The notes beneath the pieces were generated by a model. The model was not told the DNA's origin and ran no database searches. It was given only the letters and a program-made list of their open reading frames with translations. Source: ZLKRG44 sp964555705 (lineage in GTDB: Bacteria; Planctomycetota; Phycisphaerae; Phycisphaerales; SM1A02). Taken from it: a DNA stretch of 64,000 nucleotides. The position numbers were made by a program, and so were the translations under genes. The DNA lies in assembly GCA_964555705.1 (NCBI GenBank), contig CAZKTN010000001.1:62001-126000 (forward strand). Direction: 5' to 3'. How positions within the stretch are numbered: the first letter of the stretch is position 1; each line of letters opens with the position of its first letter. Below, piece by piece: positions 6,937-15,724 of this stretch.

Positions 6937-9858
6937 ATGACCCGACTCTCGACACGCCTGATGATCACCGGAGGGATCCTCGCAGCAGGCATCACCTCCA
7001 TTGCCTCCGCACAGGGTGGCGCGTCATGCGCCTCAGCCGCGGCGGCAACGCTTGGCGTCAATGCGTACGACAACTCAGGCGGCGGCGAGACGGTCGACTA
7101 CGGCGGCCTCTGCGACATGGGTGCGTTCGGCGATGACGCAAATCACAACGGCGTGTGGTTCCGCTGGACCGCGACCGAGACCGGAACCTTCAGGGTCTCG
7201 ACGTGCAACACCGCTGGTGGCGTGGACACGCGCCTCTCGGTGCAGACCTCGTGCGACCCCTTCACGGTGGTTGCGTGCAACGATGACGGGGCGGGCTGCG
7301 CTGGGTTCTCAAGCCGCCTGAACTTCGCGGCCACTGCCGGGCAGGAGTACTACATCCTTGTGGGCGTCTACAGCGCGACCACTGCCGGCGGACCTGGAAC
7401 CTTCACGCTCGAGGCCGTGGGCGGCGGCGGCGGCGGCGGAGCCGGATGTGCGAACGCAGCGCAGGCCGTGCTCGGCGAGAATGCCTACGACAACAGCGCG
7501 GGGACCGACAGCATCGACTACGCGGGCCTGTGTGACATGGGTCAGTTCGGCACCGACACCAACTTCAACGCCGTGTGGTTCAAGTGGACCGCGACGGCCA
7601 CCGACACCTTCACCGTTTCGACCTGCAACACGGCGGGCGGCGTCGACACCCGCCTTTCTGTGCAGACCTCGTGCGACCCGACGTCAGTCGTCGCGTGCAA
7701 TGACGACGGCATCGGATGCGCGGGCTTCTCGAGCCGAATGGAGTTCGCGGCGACTCAGGGCGTCGAGTACTACATTGCGGTCGGCGTGTACAGCGCTACG
7801 ACCGAGGGTGGCCCCGGCACCATGAGCATCATCCAAGGCACGGTGAGCGGCGGAGGCTGCGGCGAGGGCGGGGACTGCTGCGCGCCGAACTTCGGCTCCA
7901 TCGGATGCAAGGATGTCCAGTGCTGCGAGGCGATCTGCACCGCAGACCCCTTCTGCTGCGAGACTGAGTGGGATGACATCTGCGCGGACCAGGCACTGAC
8001 TGGCTGCGCGGTGTGCCTCGTCGACTGCCCCCTGCCCCCCTTCACCGGTCAGGAGCAGGAGCCCTGCGGCTCCGACTTCAACGGGGGCTGCAACGGCGGC
8101 GGCGTCGAGTTCGTCAGCGCGCTGCCCGCATCCATCAAGGGCTCCTTCTGGGCGGACGGCGACACCCGTGACACCGACTGGTACGAGATCACCATCACCG
8201 AGTCGAGCACGATCAGCATGAGCGTCTTCTCGACGATGCCGTGCTTCGCCGCGCTGGTGGATCCGAACGCGTGCACGATCATCGGCTCCGTGTCCTCGGG
8301 CAGCTGCCCGAGCAGCGGCGGCGTGTGCGTGATCCCAGGCACCTACTGGCTCGTCGCGCTTCCCCAGGGCTTCAACGGCTTCCCCTGCGGCAGCGGCACC
8401 GTGAACGACTACGTGGTCGAGATCTCGACCACGCCGTGCGACGCGGAGCCCCCTGCGAACGACACGTGCGATGATGCCACGGTTGCGACGGTTGGCTCGA
8501 ACCCCTTCGACAACACCTTCGCGTCGACCGACATCGGCGACCCCTCGTGCGGCTTCGGAGGCGCGCCCTTCACCAAGGACGTGTTCTTCCGCTTCACGGC
8601 CCCTGCCGCCTCGACCTACACCTTCGAGACCTGCAGCGGCCCCGCGCCGTTCGACACCGGCATCGAGATCTGGGACATCTGCCCTGAGCTCGGAGGCGTG
8701 CTGCTCGCATGCAATGACGACGGCACGGGGTGCGCCGCATTCTCGTCGAGCGTCAACTTTGCGATGACCGCGAACCAGACAGTGGTGGTCCGCGTGGGCG
8801 GATGGCAAGGCGACTCAGGTGCCACGGACCTCACGATCAGCGAGGCGCCCCCCGGGCCTGGCAATGATTCGTGTGCGAACGCGACGCCCGTGCAGGTTGG
8901 CTCGACCGCCTACACCACAGCGGGCGCGACAGACGACGGCCCGACGCCCTCGCCCTGCGACAACATCTCCTTCCGCAACGACATCTGGTTCACCTTCACG
9001 GCGCCCGCGACCGTGTCGTACCGCGTGTCGCTCTGCGGCTCGACGGGCGACACGCGCCTTGAGGTCTCCAACGGCTGCGGCGACGTTGCGCTGGTCTGCA
9101 GCGACGACTTCTGCGGCCTGCAGAGCGAGGTGACCCTCTCCGCGACCCAGGGCACGACCTACACGATCCGTGTGGGAACCTGGAGCGCGGCGGGCGTTGC
9201 GACCGGCAACCTCGTCATTGAGGACACGGGTGGCGGCGGCGGCGGTGGCGGCGGCGGTGCGGGCCTGAGCTGCGCCGAGGCCATCGAGTTCCCTGCGGCG
9301 GGCGGCAGCGTGCCCTTCAACCGCGCAGGCGCGACGGTCGACCTCGACTTCGCTGGCCTCTGCGACATGGGTCCCTTCGGCACGGACACGAACTTCAACG
9401 TCGTGTTCTACAGCTTCAGCCCGGCGCAGAGCGGCACCTACGAGCTCACGACCTGCAACCAGGCGAGCCACGACACCCGCCTGTCCGTGATGACAAGCTG
9501 CGACATCACCAGCGTGATCGCGTGCAACGATGACGGCACAGGTTGCACGGGCTTCTCGTCGCAGCTCTTCTTCGACGCCCAGTGCGGCACCGAGTACATC
9601 CTCGCGGTCGGCGGATACTCCGCCACCACGACGCTCGGCACCGGCACGCTTGGCCTGAACCTGCAGAGCTCCACAGGGACCTGCACGGGCGGGACGCCGG
9701 GCGACCTCAACGGCGACGGCCAGGTGAATGGCTTCGACCTCACCGTGCTGCTCTCCGCGTGGGGTCCGTGCTCGGGCAGCTGCCCGGCCGACATCAACGA
9801 TGATGGCCAGGTGAACGGCCTCGACCTCACCGTGCTGCTCGCTGCATGGACGGGCTGA
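6937..9858 (+). CDS. Secreted multi-domain protein with jelly-roll-like repeats and dockerin tail
   Basis: About 973 residues, exported: MTRLSTRLMITGG starts a signal peptide cleaved near ASAQG. Five repeats of about 120 residues resemble prepeptidase C-terminal beta-sandwich domains. They share landmarks such as GLCDMGxFG, VWFxWTA, STCN, DTRLSV and ACNDDGxGCxGFSS, and are joined by polyglycine linkers. Between repeats 2 and 3 lies one copy of a Cys-rich module (CKDVQCCEAICTADPFCC, then WDDIC). The last ~50 residues form two dockerin-type EF-hand loops (DLNGDGQVNGFDLTVLLSAW and a second copy). GGAG is 6 bases upstream; ATG 6934 is the alternative start. It probably acts at the cell surface or outside the cell; binding partner unknown. 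The neighbouring gene is a smaller relative. Confidence 0.85.
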   Translation: MTRLSTRLMITGGILAAGITSIASAQGGASCASAAAATLGVNAYDNSGGGETVDYGGLCDMGAFGDDANHNGVWFRWTATETGTFRVSTCNTAGGVDTRLSVQTSCDPFTVVACNDDGAGCAGFSSRLNFAATAGQEYYILVGVYSATTAGGPGTFTLEAVGGGGGGGAGCANAAQAVLGENAYDNSAGTDSIDYAGLCDMGQFGTDTNFNAVWFKWTATATDTFTVSTCNTAGGVDTRLSVQTSCDPTSVVACNDDGIGCAGFSSRMEFAATQGVEYYIAVGVYSATTEGGPGTMSIIQGTVSGGGCGEGGDCCAPNFGSIGCKDVQCCEAICTADPFCCETEWDDICADQALTGCAVCLVDCPLPPFTGQEQEPCGSDFNGGCNGGGVEFVSALPASIKGSFWADGDTRDTDWYEITITESSTISMSVFSTMPCFAALVDPNACTIIGSVSSGSCPSSGGVCVIPGTYWLVALPQGFNGFPCGSGTVNDYVVEISTTPCDAEPPANDTCDDATVATVGSNPFDNTFASTDIGDPSCGFGGAPFTKDVFFRFTAPAASTYTFETCSGPAPFDTGIEIWDICPELGGVLLACNDDGTGCAAFSSSVNFAMTANQTVVVRVGGWQGDSGATDLTISEAPPGPGNDSCANATPVQVGSTAYTTAGATDDGPTPSPCDNISFRNDIWFTFTAPATVSYRVSLCGSTGDTRLEVSNGCGDVALVCSDDFCGLQSEVTLSATQGTTYTIRVGTWSAAGVATGNLVIEDTGGGGGGGGGGAGLSCAEAIEFPAAGGSVPFNRAGATVDLDFAGLCDMGPFGTDTNFNVVFYSFSPAQSGTYELTTCNQASHDTRLSVMTSCDITSVIACNDDGTGCTGFSSQLFFDAQCGTEYILAVGGYSATTTLGTGTLGLNLQSSTGTCTGGTPGDLNGDGQVNGFDLTVLLSAWGPCSGSCPADINDDGQVNGLDLTVLLAAWTG

Positions 9859-9901
9859 TCCGCTGACCTCGCCCGCCGACGGGCGGCTATCGCGATACCC
9901 C

Positions 9902-9931
9902 AAGCCCCCCGGCGCATGCCGGGGGGCTTTT
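9902..9931 (+). terminator. Rho-independent terminator
   Basis: AAGCCCCCCGGC-GCAT-GCCGGGGGGCTTTT forms a perfect long GC stem followed by T4. It ends the dockerin-protein transcript and isolates the next gene. Confidence 0.9.
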
Positions 9932-9977
9932 CACATCCACATTGGTTTTTCACATCCCACTTGGAGAGTGGCTCCCG

Positions 9978-11789
9978 ATGCGGGATACTGCCTCAATGCG
10001 ACCCGCGACCTGGTTCCCGCTGATCGGCGCGCTCGTGGGGTCGCTGCTCGCCGCACCGCAGCCTGCACATGCGCAGTGCCCGCCTGGTGCGATCGGGTCG
10101 TGCCTGAGCGCGCATCCGACGCCAGGCTGCTCGGACCCCGTCTGCTGCGCGACCGTCTGCAGCATCGAGCCCAACTGCTGCACGGCTGCGTGGGATGCCG
10201 TGTGCGTCGATGCCGCCAACCTGCTCTGCCAGCTCTGCGGATCGGGCAGCTCAGGGAGCTGCTTCTCACCGCACGGCACGCCTGCCTGCAACGACGCCAC
10301 CTGCTGCGCATCCGTGTGCGCAGCGGACCCCTACTGCTGCCAGGTGGCGTGGGACTCAACGTGCGTGCTTGGCGCCACCACACTGTGCGGAGGCGGGAAC
10401 GGCACGTGCGGGGATCCCGGCGCGGGATCCTGCAGCCAACCGCATCCCACACCCGCATGCAGCGATGCGACATGCTGCAACGCCGTCTGCGCCGTGGATC
10501 CCTCCTGCTGCTCGCAGTCGTGGGACAGCTTCTGCGTGAGCGTCGCGGCGGTGGCCTGCGCGAGCGGCTGCGTGCCGTCGTGCCCTCCCGGGGCGGACGA
10601 GGAGACCGAATTCTGCGGCCTCTCCTCAAACGCACCCTGCATCAACGGGCAGGCTGGCTCTGGGATCGTGCCGCTTTCGCCCGGCCAGCCCATCTGCGGG
10701 CGCATCGCGCCTCTCGAATCAGGCATCGACACCGATGCATTCCGCATAGAGGTGGCCGATTCCGATGGCGATGGCCTTGCGCGCCTCATCGTGAACGTGA
10801 GCTCCTCTGGAGCGACGTTCGTCGCCGCGCTGCCGACACCGTGCACGCCGCTCGCGGAGGCCACATTCCATGCCTCGGTCAGCGGATGCCTGTCCGGGAG
10901 CGCCAGCCTCTGCGTGCCGCCAGGAGCGTGGTACCTCGTTGTCGCGCGCGGCGACTTCCCGATCCCCGCATCACCGGGCGGCGACTGCGGCATGCTCGGG
11001 TTCCGCTATGTGCTGTCGGCGACCGTGCAGGACAGCTGCGAGGACGCGTGCGGGAGCGGCCCATCGTGCCTCACACCCCATGACACGCCCGGATGCGCCG
11101 ACGCCACCTGCTGCGCGGCGGTCTGCGCGCTCGACCCGCTCTGCTGCAACAAGTCGTGGGACCAGCTGTGCGTGGATCGGGCGTTCACCGACTGCGGTGG
11201 CGAGGCACCCGAGAACGACGATTGCTACGACGCCACACCCATCGCCGGCCTGGCACAGGTGCCCTTCTCGGTGGTCGGCGCGGACGCAACGGAACTGCCT
11301 CCGCCAGCAGGCTGCCTTGCGGCTGGCTCCGGGGCGCTTGGCGCCGATGTGTGGTTCACGCTGTCTGGAGTGCACGGTCCTGTGGAGCTGACCACCTGTG
11401 CAGCGGGCGGCTTCGATGCGGCGATCGTCGTCTACCGGGAGTCATGCGACGGGGTCGCTGTGGCGTGCAACGACGATGATGCCCTTTGCCCAGGCAATCC
11501 GCTCGCCGCGAGCGTGGAGTTCCTGGCCGACTGCGACGAGACCTACCTCATCAGGGTTGCCGGCGTCGGCGCGAGTGCAGGCACCGGCACGCTTGTGGTG
11601 CGACAGCCAGGCTCGGCATGCAGCGGTTGCCCGGCGGACCTCAGCGACGACGGGCTCGTCGACGGCACGGACCTGGCCGCGCTTCTCGCGGCGTGGGGTA
11701 CGGCTGCTGCAGACATCAGCGGGGACGGCACCGTCGACGGCGTCGACCTCTCCGTGATGCTCGCCGCGTGGGGCGACTGCCAGCCCTAG
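9978..11789 (+). CDS. Secreted Cys-rich repeat protein with dockerin tail
   Basis: 603 residues. A signal peptide (ATWFPLIGALVGSLLAAP, cleavage near AHAQ) is followed by three tandem Cys-rich modules, a beta-rich domain, a fourth Cys-rich module, one jelly-roll-like repeat with the ELTTC and ACNDDDA landmarks, and two dockerin loops (DDGLVDGTDLAALLAAW, then DGTVDGVDLSVMLAAW). The module consensus is C-x4-CC-x2-VC-x2-[DE]P-x-CC-x3-WD-x2-C. The same module occurs once in the upstream protein. ATG 9978 is chosen because GGAGAG ends 9 bases before it; ATG 9996 is possible. Paired cysteines suggest disulphide-stabilised extracellular modules. Its stop codon overlaps that of the convergent ligase gene in CTAG. 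Confidence 0.82.
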   Translation: MRDTASMRPATWFPLIGALVGSLLAAPQPAHAQCPPGAIGSCLSAHPTPGCSDPVCCATVCSIEPNCCTAAWDAVCVDAANLLCQLCGSGSSGSCFSPHGTPACNDATCCASVCAADPYCCQVAWDSTCVLGATTLCGGGNGTCGDPGAGSCSQPHPTPACSDATCCNAVCAVDPSCCSQSWDSFCVSVAAVACASGCVPSCPPGADEETEFCGLSSNAPCINGQAGSGIVPLSPGQPICGRIAPLESGIDTDAFRIEVADSDGDGLARLIVNVSSSGATFVAALPTPCTPLAEATFHASVSGCLSGSASLCVPPGAWYLVVARGDFPIPASPGGDCGMLGFRYVLSATVQDSCEDACGSGPSCLTPHDTPGCADATCCAAVCALDPLCCNKSWDQLCVDRAFTDCGGEAPENDDCYDATPIAGLAQVPFSVVGADATELPPPAGCLAAGSGALGADVWFTLSGVHGPVELTTCAAGGFDAAIVVYRESCDGVAVACNDDDALCPGNPLAASVEFLADCDETYLIRVAGVGASAGTGTLVVRQPGSACSGCPADLSDDGLVDGTDLAALLAAWGTAAADISGDGTVDGVDLSVMLAAWGDCQP

Positions 11790-13240
11790 GCCTTCAGCGC
11801 ACGGCGCATGATCTTGCCGGTGGGGTTGCGCGGCAGCGCATCCATGAAGCGGATCTCGCGCGGCACCTTGAACTGCGCAAGATGATGGCGGCACCACGAG
11901 CGCAGCGCGGTCTCGTCGAACGTCGCGCCGTCCTTGAGCTCGACGAACGCGAGCGCCACCTCGCCGCGGCTCGCGTCGGGTGCGCCGATCACTGCGCTGG
12001 CCTTGACGCTCTCGTGGCGGTCGAGCACCTCCTCGATCTCGCGCGGGAAGACGTTCTCGCCGCCAATGATCAGCATCTCCTTCAGGCGCCCGGTGATGAA
12101 CAGGTGGCCATCGGCGTCGAACTTCCCGATGTCGCCGGTGCGGAAGAACCCCCGGTCGTCGAAGACGCCAGCCGTCTCCTGCGGGAGGTTCCAGTAGCCC
12201 TGCATCACGTTGGGGCCCTTGATGCGGATCTCGCCCTCCTCGCCCGCCGGCAGGAAGTGCCCGTCAGGCGCGACGATCCTCTCCTCGATGCCCGGCAGCG
12301 CGCGACCCACGCTGCGCCAGCGCCACTCATCCGGCAGGCACCAGTTCGTGACCGGCGACGTCTCGGTGAGACCGTAGCCCTCGGTGATGCGGCAGCCGAA
12401 CTTCTCGAGGAAACCGTCGAACACCGCCTGCGGCAGCGGCTCGCCGCCGCTCACGATGTAGCGGAACGACTGCATGTCGGAAGGATGTGCATCCTTGACG
12501 AGGCGCAGCGCGTTGTACATGCTCGGGATCGCGATAAGCACTGTGGGCTTGCGCTCGCGTGCGATGTCCATGATGCGGCGCGGGACGAACTTCGCGGTGT
12601 AGTGCGCCGTGCATCCCACCGCGAGCGGCAGCAGCGTGAGTACGGTCAGCCCGAAGGAGTGGAACTGCGGGAGCACGCCGAGCATCGAGTCGCGCGCATC
12701 GAACTTCGCGTACTCCGTGATCTGGCGCACGTTGGCCGCAAGGTTGCCGCACGAGAGCATCACGCCCTTGGGCTTGCCGCTGGTGCCTGAGGTGTAGAGG
12801 AGCACAGCCAGGTCATCGGGGGCGCGGCGGATGGCGCGGCGTGCCGGCGGCAGGCCCGTGAACCGCTGCGCGTCGAGCCGCAGCGCGGCCACGCCATCGG
12901 GGAGCCCACCTGTGAACTCGAGCATCGGGCCCACCGTGATGCAGCAGTCGATGCCCGCATCACGGCACACGTGCTCCATGTCAGGCTTCGAGAGCAGGTA
13001 GTTGAGGGGCACCGCGACACGGCCGAGCTGCCAGATCGCCATCATCGCGGCCGGGAAGAGGCCCGACGTCGGAAGCATGACGCCGATCGCGCGCGCGCTG
13101 GAGGTGCGCTCGACCGCGCGCGCAAGGTGCCACGAGAGCGCCTGGACCTCGAAGGCCCTCCACCGACGGAAGTCGTCGACGATGACCTCGCGCAAGGGCC
13201 GGAGAAGCAGGCGGCGCTGGATGCGGAGAAGCAGCTCCAT
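11786..13240 (-). CDS. AMP-binding acyl-CoA/acyl-ACP synthetase
   Basis: Adenylate-forming enzyme that activates a carboxylate, probably a fatty acid, with ATP and transfers it to CoA or a carrier. 484 residues. Motifs include the P-loop YTSGTSGKPKG, YGLTETSP, the hinge region FRTGDIGKFDADGHLFITGR and the C-terminal catalytic Lys in PRNPTGKIMRR. Both the large and the small mobile domain are present. The start MELLLRIQRR is chosen because upstream residues run into the divergent gene's promoter. TATCGT lies 14 bases before the ATG. Substrate chain length and acceptor cannot be read from the sequence. Confidence 0.88.
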   Translation of the reverse strand: MELLLRIQRRLLLRPLREVIVDDFRRWRAFEVQALSWHLARAVERTSSARAIGVMLPTSGLFPAAMMAIWQLGRVAVPLNYLLSKPDMEHVCRDAGIDCCITVGPMLEFTGGLPDGVAALRLDAQRFTGLPPARRAIRRAPDDLAVLLYTSGTSGKPKGVMLSCGNLAANVRQITEYAKFDARDSMLGVLPQFHSFGLTVLTLLPLAVGCTAHYTAKFVPRRIMDIARERKPTVLIAIPSMYNALRLVKDAHPSDMQSFRYIVSGGEPLPQAVFDGFLEKFGCRITEGYGLTETSPVTNWCLPDEWRWRSVGRALPGIEERIVAPDGHFLPAGEEGEIRIKGPNVMQGYWNLPQETAGVFDDRGFFRTGDIGKFDADGHLFITGRLKEMLIIGGENVFPREIEEVLDRHESVKASAVIGAPDASRGEVALAFVELKDGATFDETALRSWCRHHLAQFKVPREIRFMDALPRNPTGKIMRRALKA

Positions 13241-13265
13241 CAGGGTTGACGGGTACGATATCGGC

Positions 13266-14216
13266 GTGCACGGATGCACCACGATCATGAGGATTGCAGC
13301 GCTCGCTGCGTGCGCAGCCGCACTGATGGCGCTTGCGGGCTGCCCAGGCGACTCCACCGCGCCGACCCTCGCCTCTGCGACAAGCCGCTACGACACAGGC
13401 CAGTACGACCTCGCGCTCTCGGAGAGCGAGGCGGTCGTCGCACGCGGACCGGCCGCAGATCGCGCGCAGGCGGAGCTCATCGCGGGAATGGCCGCATTCC
13501 AGCTCGACCGGTTCGACCAGGCCGAGCGCCACTTCATTGCCGCCGAGCGGTCGGGCGCGCCCGCGATCCGCGGACGCGCACGGGTCATGCTCGCGAACAT
13601 CCGCCTCGAGCAGGGCCGGACCTCCGATGCGGCCGCGCTCTTCGATTCGGGCGCGGCAGACCTCGCAGGAGCCGATGCAGACAAGGCGCGCAGGTTCGCT
13701 CACCTTGCCCGCGAAGGGCAGATCGGAAGCGGACAGCCTCGTGCACTTGCTGTTGCGCAGGTCCAGCCCGCGGTGCCCGACAAGACAGTGGCACCCGTCA
13801 AGGCAGCGGTGCCCGACAAGGCCGCGGCACCCGTGAAGCAAGCGGTGCGGTCGTCCGCACCTGAGGCGCCTGAGGCCTCCCCTCCACGGGCCGCCACCGC
13901 TGCAGCCACGCCCCCTGCTCCGCAGGCCCGCACAGCATCCCCGTCCGACACTGAAGCTGCAGCCACCGCATCGAGCGGAACGTTCACCGTCAGGGCCGGC
14001 GCCTACACCACGGAGGCTGCCGCCCGGCGCAGGATGAAGGCGCTCGCCGCAGATGTGCGACGCGCCAAGTCACCCGACCCTCACATTGCCCCCGTCAGGA
14101 CGAAGGATGGCGACACGCTGTACGCCGTGCGCATCGGCACATTCAGATCAAGGGCAGATGCCGAGGCGCTCCTCAAGCGGCTCGCGCGCAAGGACCTCGC
14201 CGTCGGCGCGCTGTAG
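13266..14216 (+). CDS. SPOR-domain lipoprotein with TPR-like region
   Basis: 316 residues from GTG 13266. The N-terminus is a lipoprotein signal with lipobox LAGC, so it is membrane-anchored. Residues ~40-150 look like helical TPR-type repeats (QYDLALSESEAVVARG, FQLDRFDQAERHFIAA). An Ala/Pro/Lys-rich linker of about 100 residues follows, then a C-terminal SPOR-like domain (FTVRAGAYTTEAAARRRMKA to LYAVRIGTFRSRADAEALLK). SPOR domains bind denuded peptidoglycan, pointing to an envelope or division role. TACGAT (13254-13259) ends 6 bases before the GTG, supporting a leaderless start there; ATG 13287 is the more conventional alternative. Confidence 0.78.
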   Translation: MHGCTTIMRIAALAACAAALMALAGCPGDSTAPTLASATSRYDTGQYDLALSESEAVVARGPAADRAQAELIAGMAAFQLDRFDQAERHFIAAERSGAPAIRGRARVMLANIRLEQGRTSDAAALFDSGAADLAGADADKARRFAHLAREGQIGSGQPRALAVAQVQPAVPDKTVAPVKAAVPDKAAAPVKQAVRSSAPEAPEASPPRAATAAATPPAPQARTASPSDTEAAATASSGTFTVRAGAYTTEAAARRRMKALAADVRRAKSPDPHIAPVRTKDGDTLYAVRIGTFRSRADAEALLKRLARKDLAVGAL

Positions 14217-14263
14217 GCGCGCGGCAGATGCGATGTCGTCGGCGCGCCGCAGTCGCACGGCGC

Positions 14264-14644
14264 TCAGTCGTCGCGGTTCATCATGAACGTCGCGGTGCGC
14301 GCGAAGTACTCGCGCATCTGGGACGCCTGCGGCTCGGGGATTGCAGCATCGGCAAGAGCCCCTTCCATGTGCGCCATCCACGCATTGCGCTCGCGCACGC
14401 CAATCGAGTAGGGCATGTGGCGCATCCTCAGCCGGGGGTGTCCCTTTCGCGCGCTGTAGTCCTGCGGACCGCCGAAGTACTGGATCAGGAACTCGGCCTG
14501 GTTGCGGATCGGCTCCTCGAGGTCCGCCGGGAACATCGGCCGAAGGAAGGGATCACGGTCGACGCGCCCGTAGAAGGCGCGCGCGATCCGCCAGAATGCG
14601 TCGGGGCCAAGCTGCGCGTAGATCGATGTGCCGGGATCGCTCAT
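14264..14644 (-). CDS. Group II truncated haemoglobin
   Basis: 126 residues, normal for 2/2 haemoglobins of the GlbO/YjbI group. Visible haem-pocket residues are the proximal His76 in KGHPRLRMRHMPY, Trp89 (G8) in NAWMAHM and Tyr25 (B10) in AFYGRV. It would bind O2 or NO, with roles in O2 or NO chemistry in the cytoplasm. The start MSDPGTSIYA is chosen over the upstream in-frame ATG. Its -10 (TACGAT) overlaps, on the opposite strand, the -10 of the divergent HEAT-like gene. Confidence 0.92.
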   Translation of the reverse strand: MSDPGTSIYAQLGPDAFWRIARAFYGRVDRDPFLRPMFPADLEEPIRNQAEFLIQYFGGPQDYSARKGHPRLRMRHMPYSIGVRERNAWMAHMEGALADAAIPEPQASQMREYFARTATFMMNRDD

Positions 14645-14653
14645 CTGGGCAGG

Positions 14654-14660
14654 TATCGTA
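14654..14660. promoter_or_regulatory. Shared divergent -10 element
   Basis: TATCGTA reads as TATCGT on the plus strand (6 bases before ATG 14666) and as TACGAT on the minus strand (10 bases before ATG 14644). One symmetrical element appears to serve both the globin gene and the plus-strand gene. Confidence 0.5.
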
Positions 14661-14665
14661 GGAGC

Positions 14666-15706
14666 ATGCTTCGACGCGGCTGCCGCTTGCCCACCATGCC
14701 GATGCACTGGCGTGCACGTGACTCTCGGAACGCCCTCGGTGGAGCCGCCGCACTTGCACTCGCGTGCATCGCTGCATCGGCCGCCGCATCGGCGCCGACG
14801 CAGTCCGGCCCGGCACCTGCTGCGCGCCCGGCATCGCCTTCGCTTGTCACCCCTATCCCGGCGACCGGCGCCGTGCCCCCGATTGCCGACCGCGCCGTCC
14901 TCAACGTGCCGCGCGAGCTCGCTCCCGGAGTCTCGGCCCAGGAGTACGAGCGCCGCGCGAAGGCGCTGAAGGCGAGCTGCTTCGGCGGACGCAAGGGCGC
15001 CACACGCGCGCGCGGCATCACGCAGGTCTCCGACTGGACGGACCCCACCTCATGGCCCGTGCTCTGGCGCGTGATGCGCGTCGAGGGCGACGACGTGCGC
15101 CTCGCCGTGCTCGACCACCTCGCAGCGCAGGGCGGCCTTGGCCAGGCGCAGCTGGCCGACATCGCCATTCGCGACGATGATGCGGCGATACGGCACGAGG
15201 CCGCACGCCGCATCCCGCGCCCCGCCGGTCCCGAGGTGCTCGCCGTGATCGACAATGCGCTGCGCGCCCCGCAGCATTCGATCGCCAACAATGCGGGCAT
15301 CCTGGCAGGACGTGTTGATGCATTTGCCGCGATTCCCGTGCTCATCTTCGCGCAGGCCACCGCTGACGAGGCGCGCACGAAGGCCGACCTCGCATGGATC
15401 GCGATCGCCACACGCCAGAGCTACGTGGCCAATGTGGTGCCAATCGTCGGCAACGGCAGCGGCGCCTTCCAGCCGGTGATCGGGTCTGTCGCCAGCGGTG
15501 TCGTCATGCGCGTGCAGGATGCGGTCGTCTACACCTACCGGGCCGATGTGCACAACGCGCTCGTGTCCCTCACTACGCGCGAGTCGGGGCAGGCAACCGC
15601 AGACTTCGGCTGGGACATGGCGCGCTGGTGGACGTGGTTCAACACGGAGTTCGTGCCAGCGCAACGCGCGAAGGCGGGCCTGCCGCCTGCCGACGCCGCG
15701 CCCTAG
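14666..15706 (+). CDS. Exported HEAT-like repeat protein
   Basis: 346 residues with a probable signal sequence or N-terminal anchor (ALGGAAALALACIAASAAAS). The body is alpha-helical, with stretches typical of HEAT/armadillo repeats: LAVLDHLAAQGGLGQAQLA, AAIRHEAARRIPRPAGPEVL, and the Trp-rich WDMARWWTWFNTEFVPA near the end. I cannot assign a function. ATG 14666 lies 6 bases after TATCGT, consistent with leaderless initiation. ATG 14696 would give a more compact signal peptide. It converges with the class V aminotransferase, 18 bases apart. Confidence 0.7.
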   Translation: MLRRGCRLPTMPMHWRARDSRNALGGAAALALACIAASAAASAPTQSGPAPAARPASPSLVTPIPATGAVPPIADRAVLNVPRELAPGVSAQEYERRAKALKASCFGGRKGATRARGITQVSDWTDPTSWPVLWRVMRVEGDDVRLAVLDHLAAQGGLGQAQLADIAIRDDDAAIRHEAARRIPRPAGPEVLAVIDNALRAPQHSIANNAGILAGRVDAFAAIPVLIFAQATADEARTKADLAWIAIATRQSYVANVVPIVGNGSGAFQPVIGSVASGVVMRVQDAVVYTYRADVHNALVSLTTRESGQATADFGWDMARWWTWFNTEFVPAQRAKAGLPPADAAP

Positions 15707-15724
15707 CGGCGGGCGCCCCGCAGC

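Noticed and set aside
7429..9270. Polyglycine-coding GGC runs as possible repeat elements
   Set aside because: They are linkers between domains of the secreted protein, not mobile or regulatory repeats.
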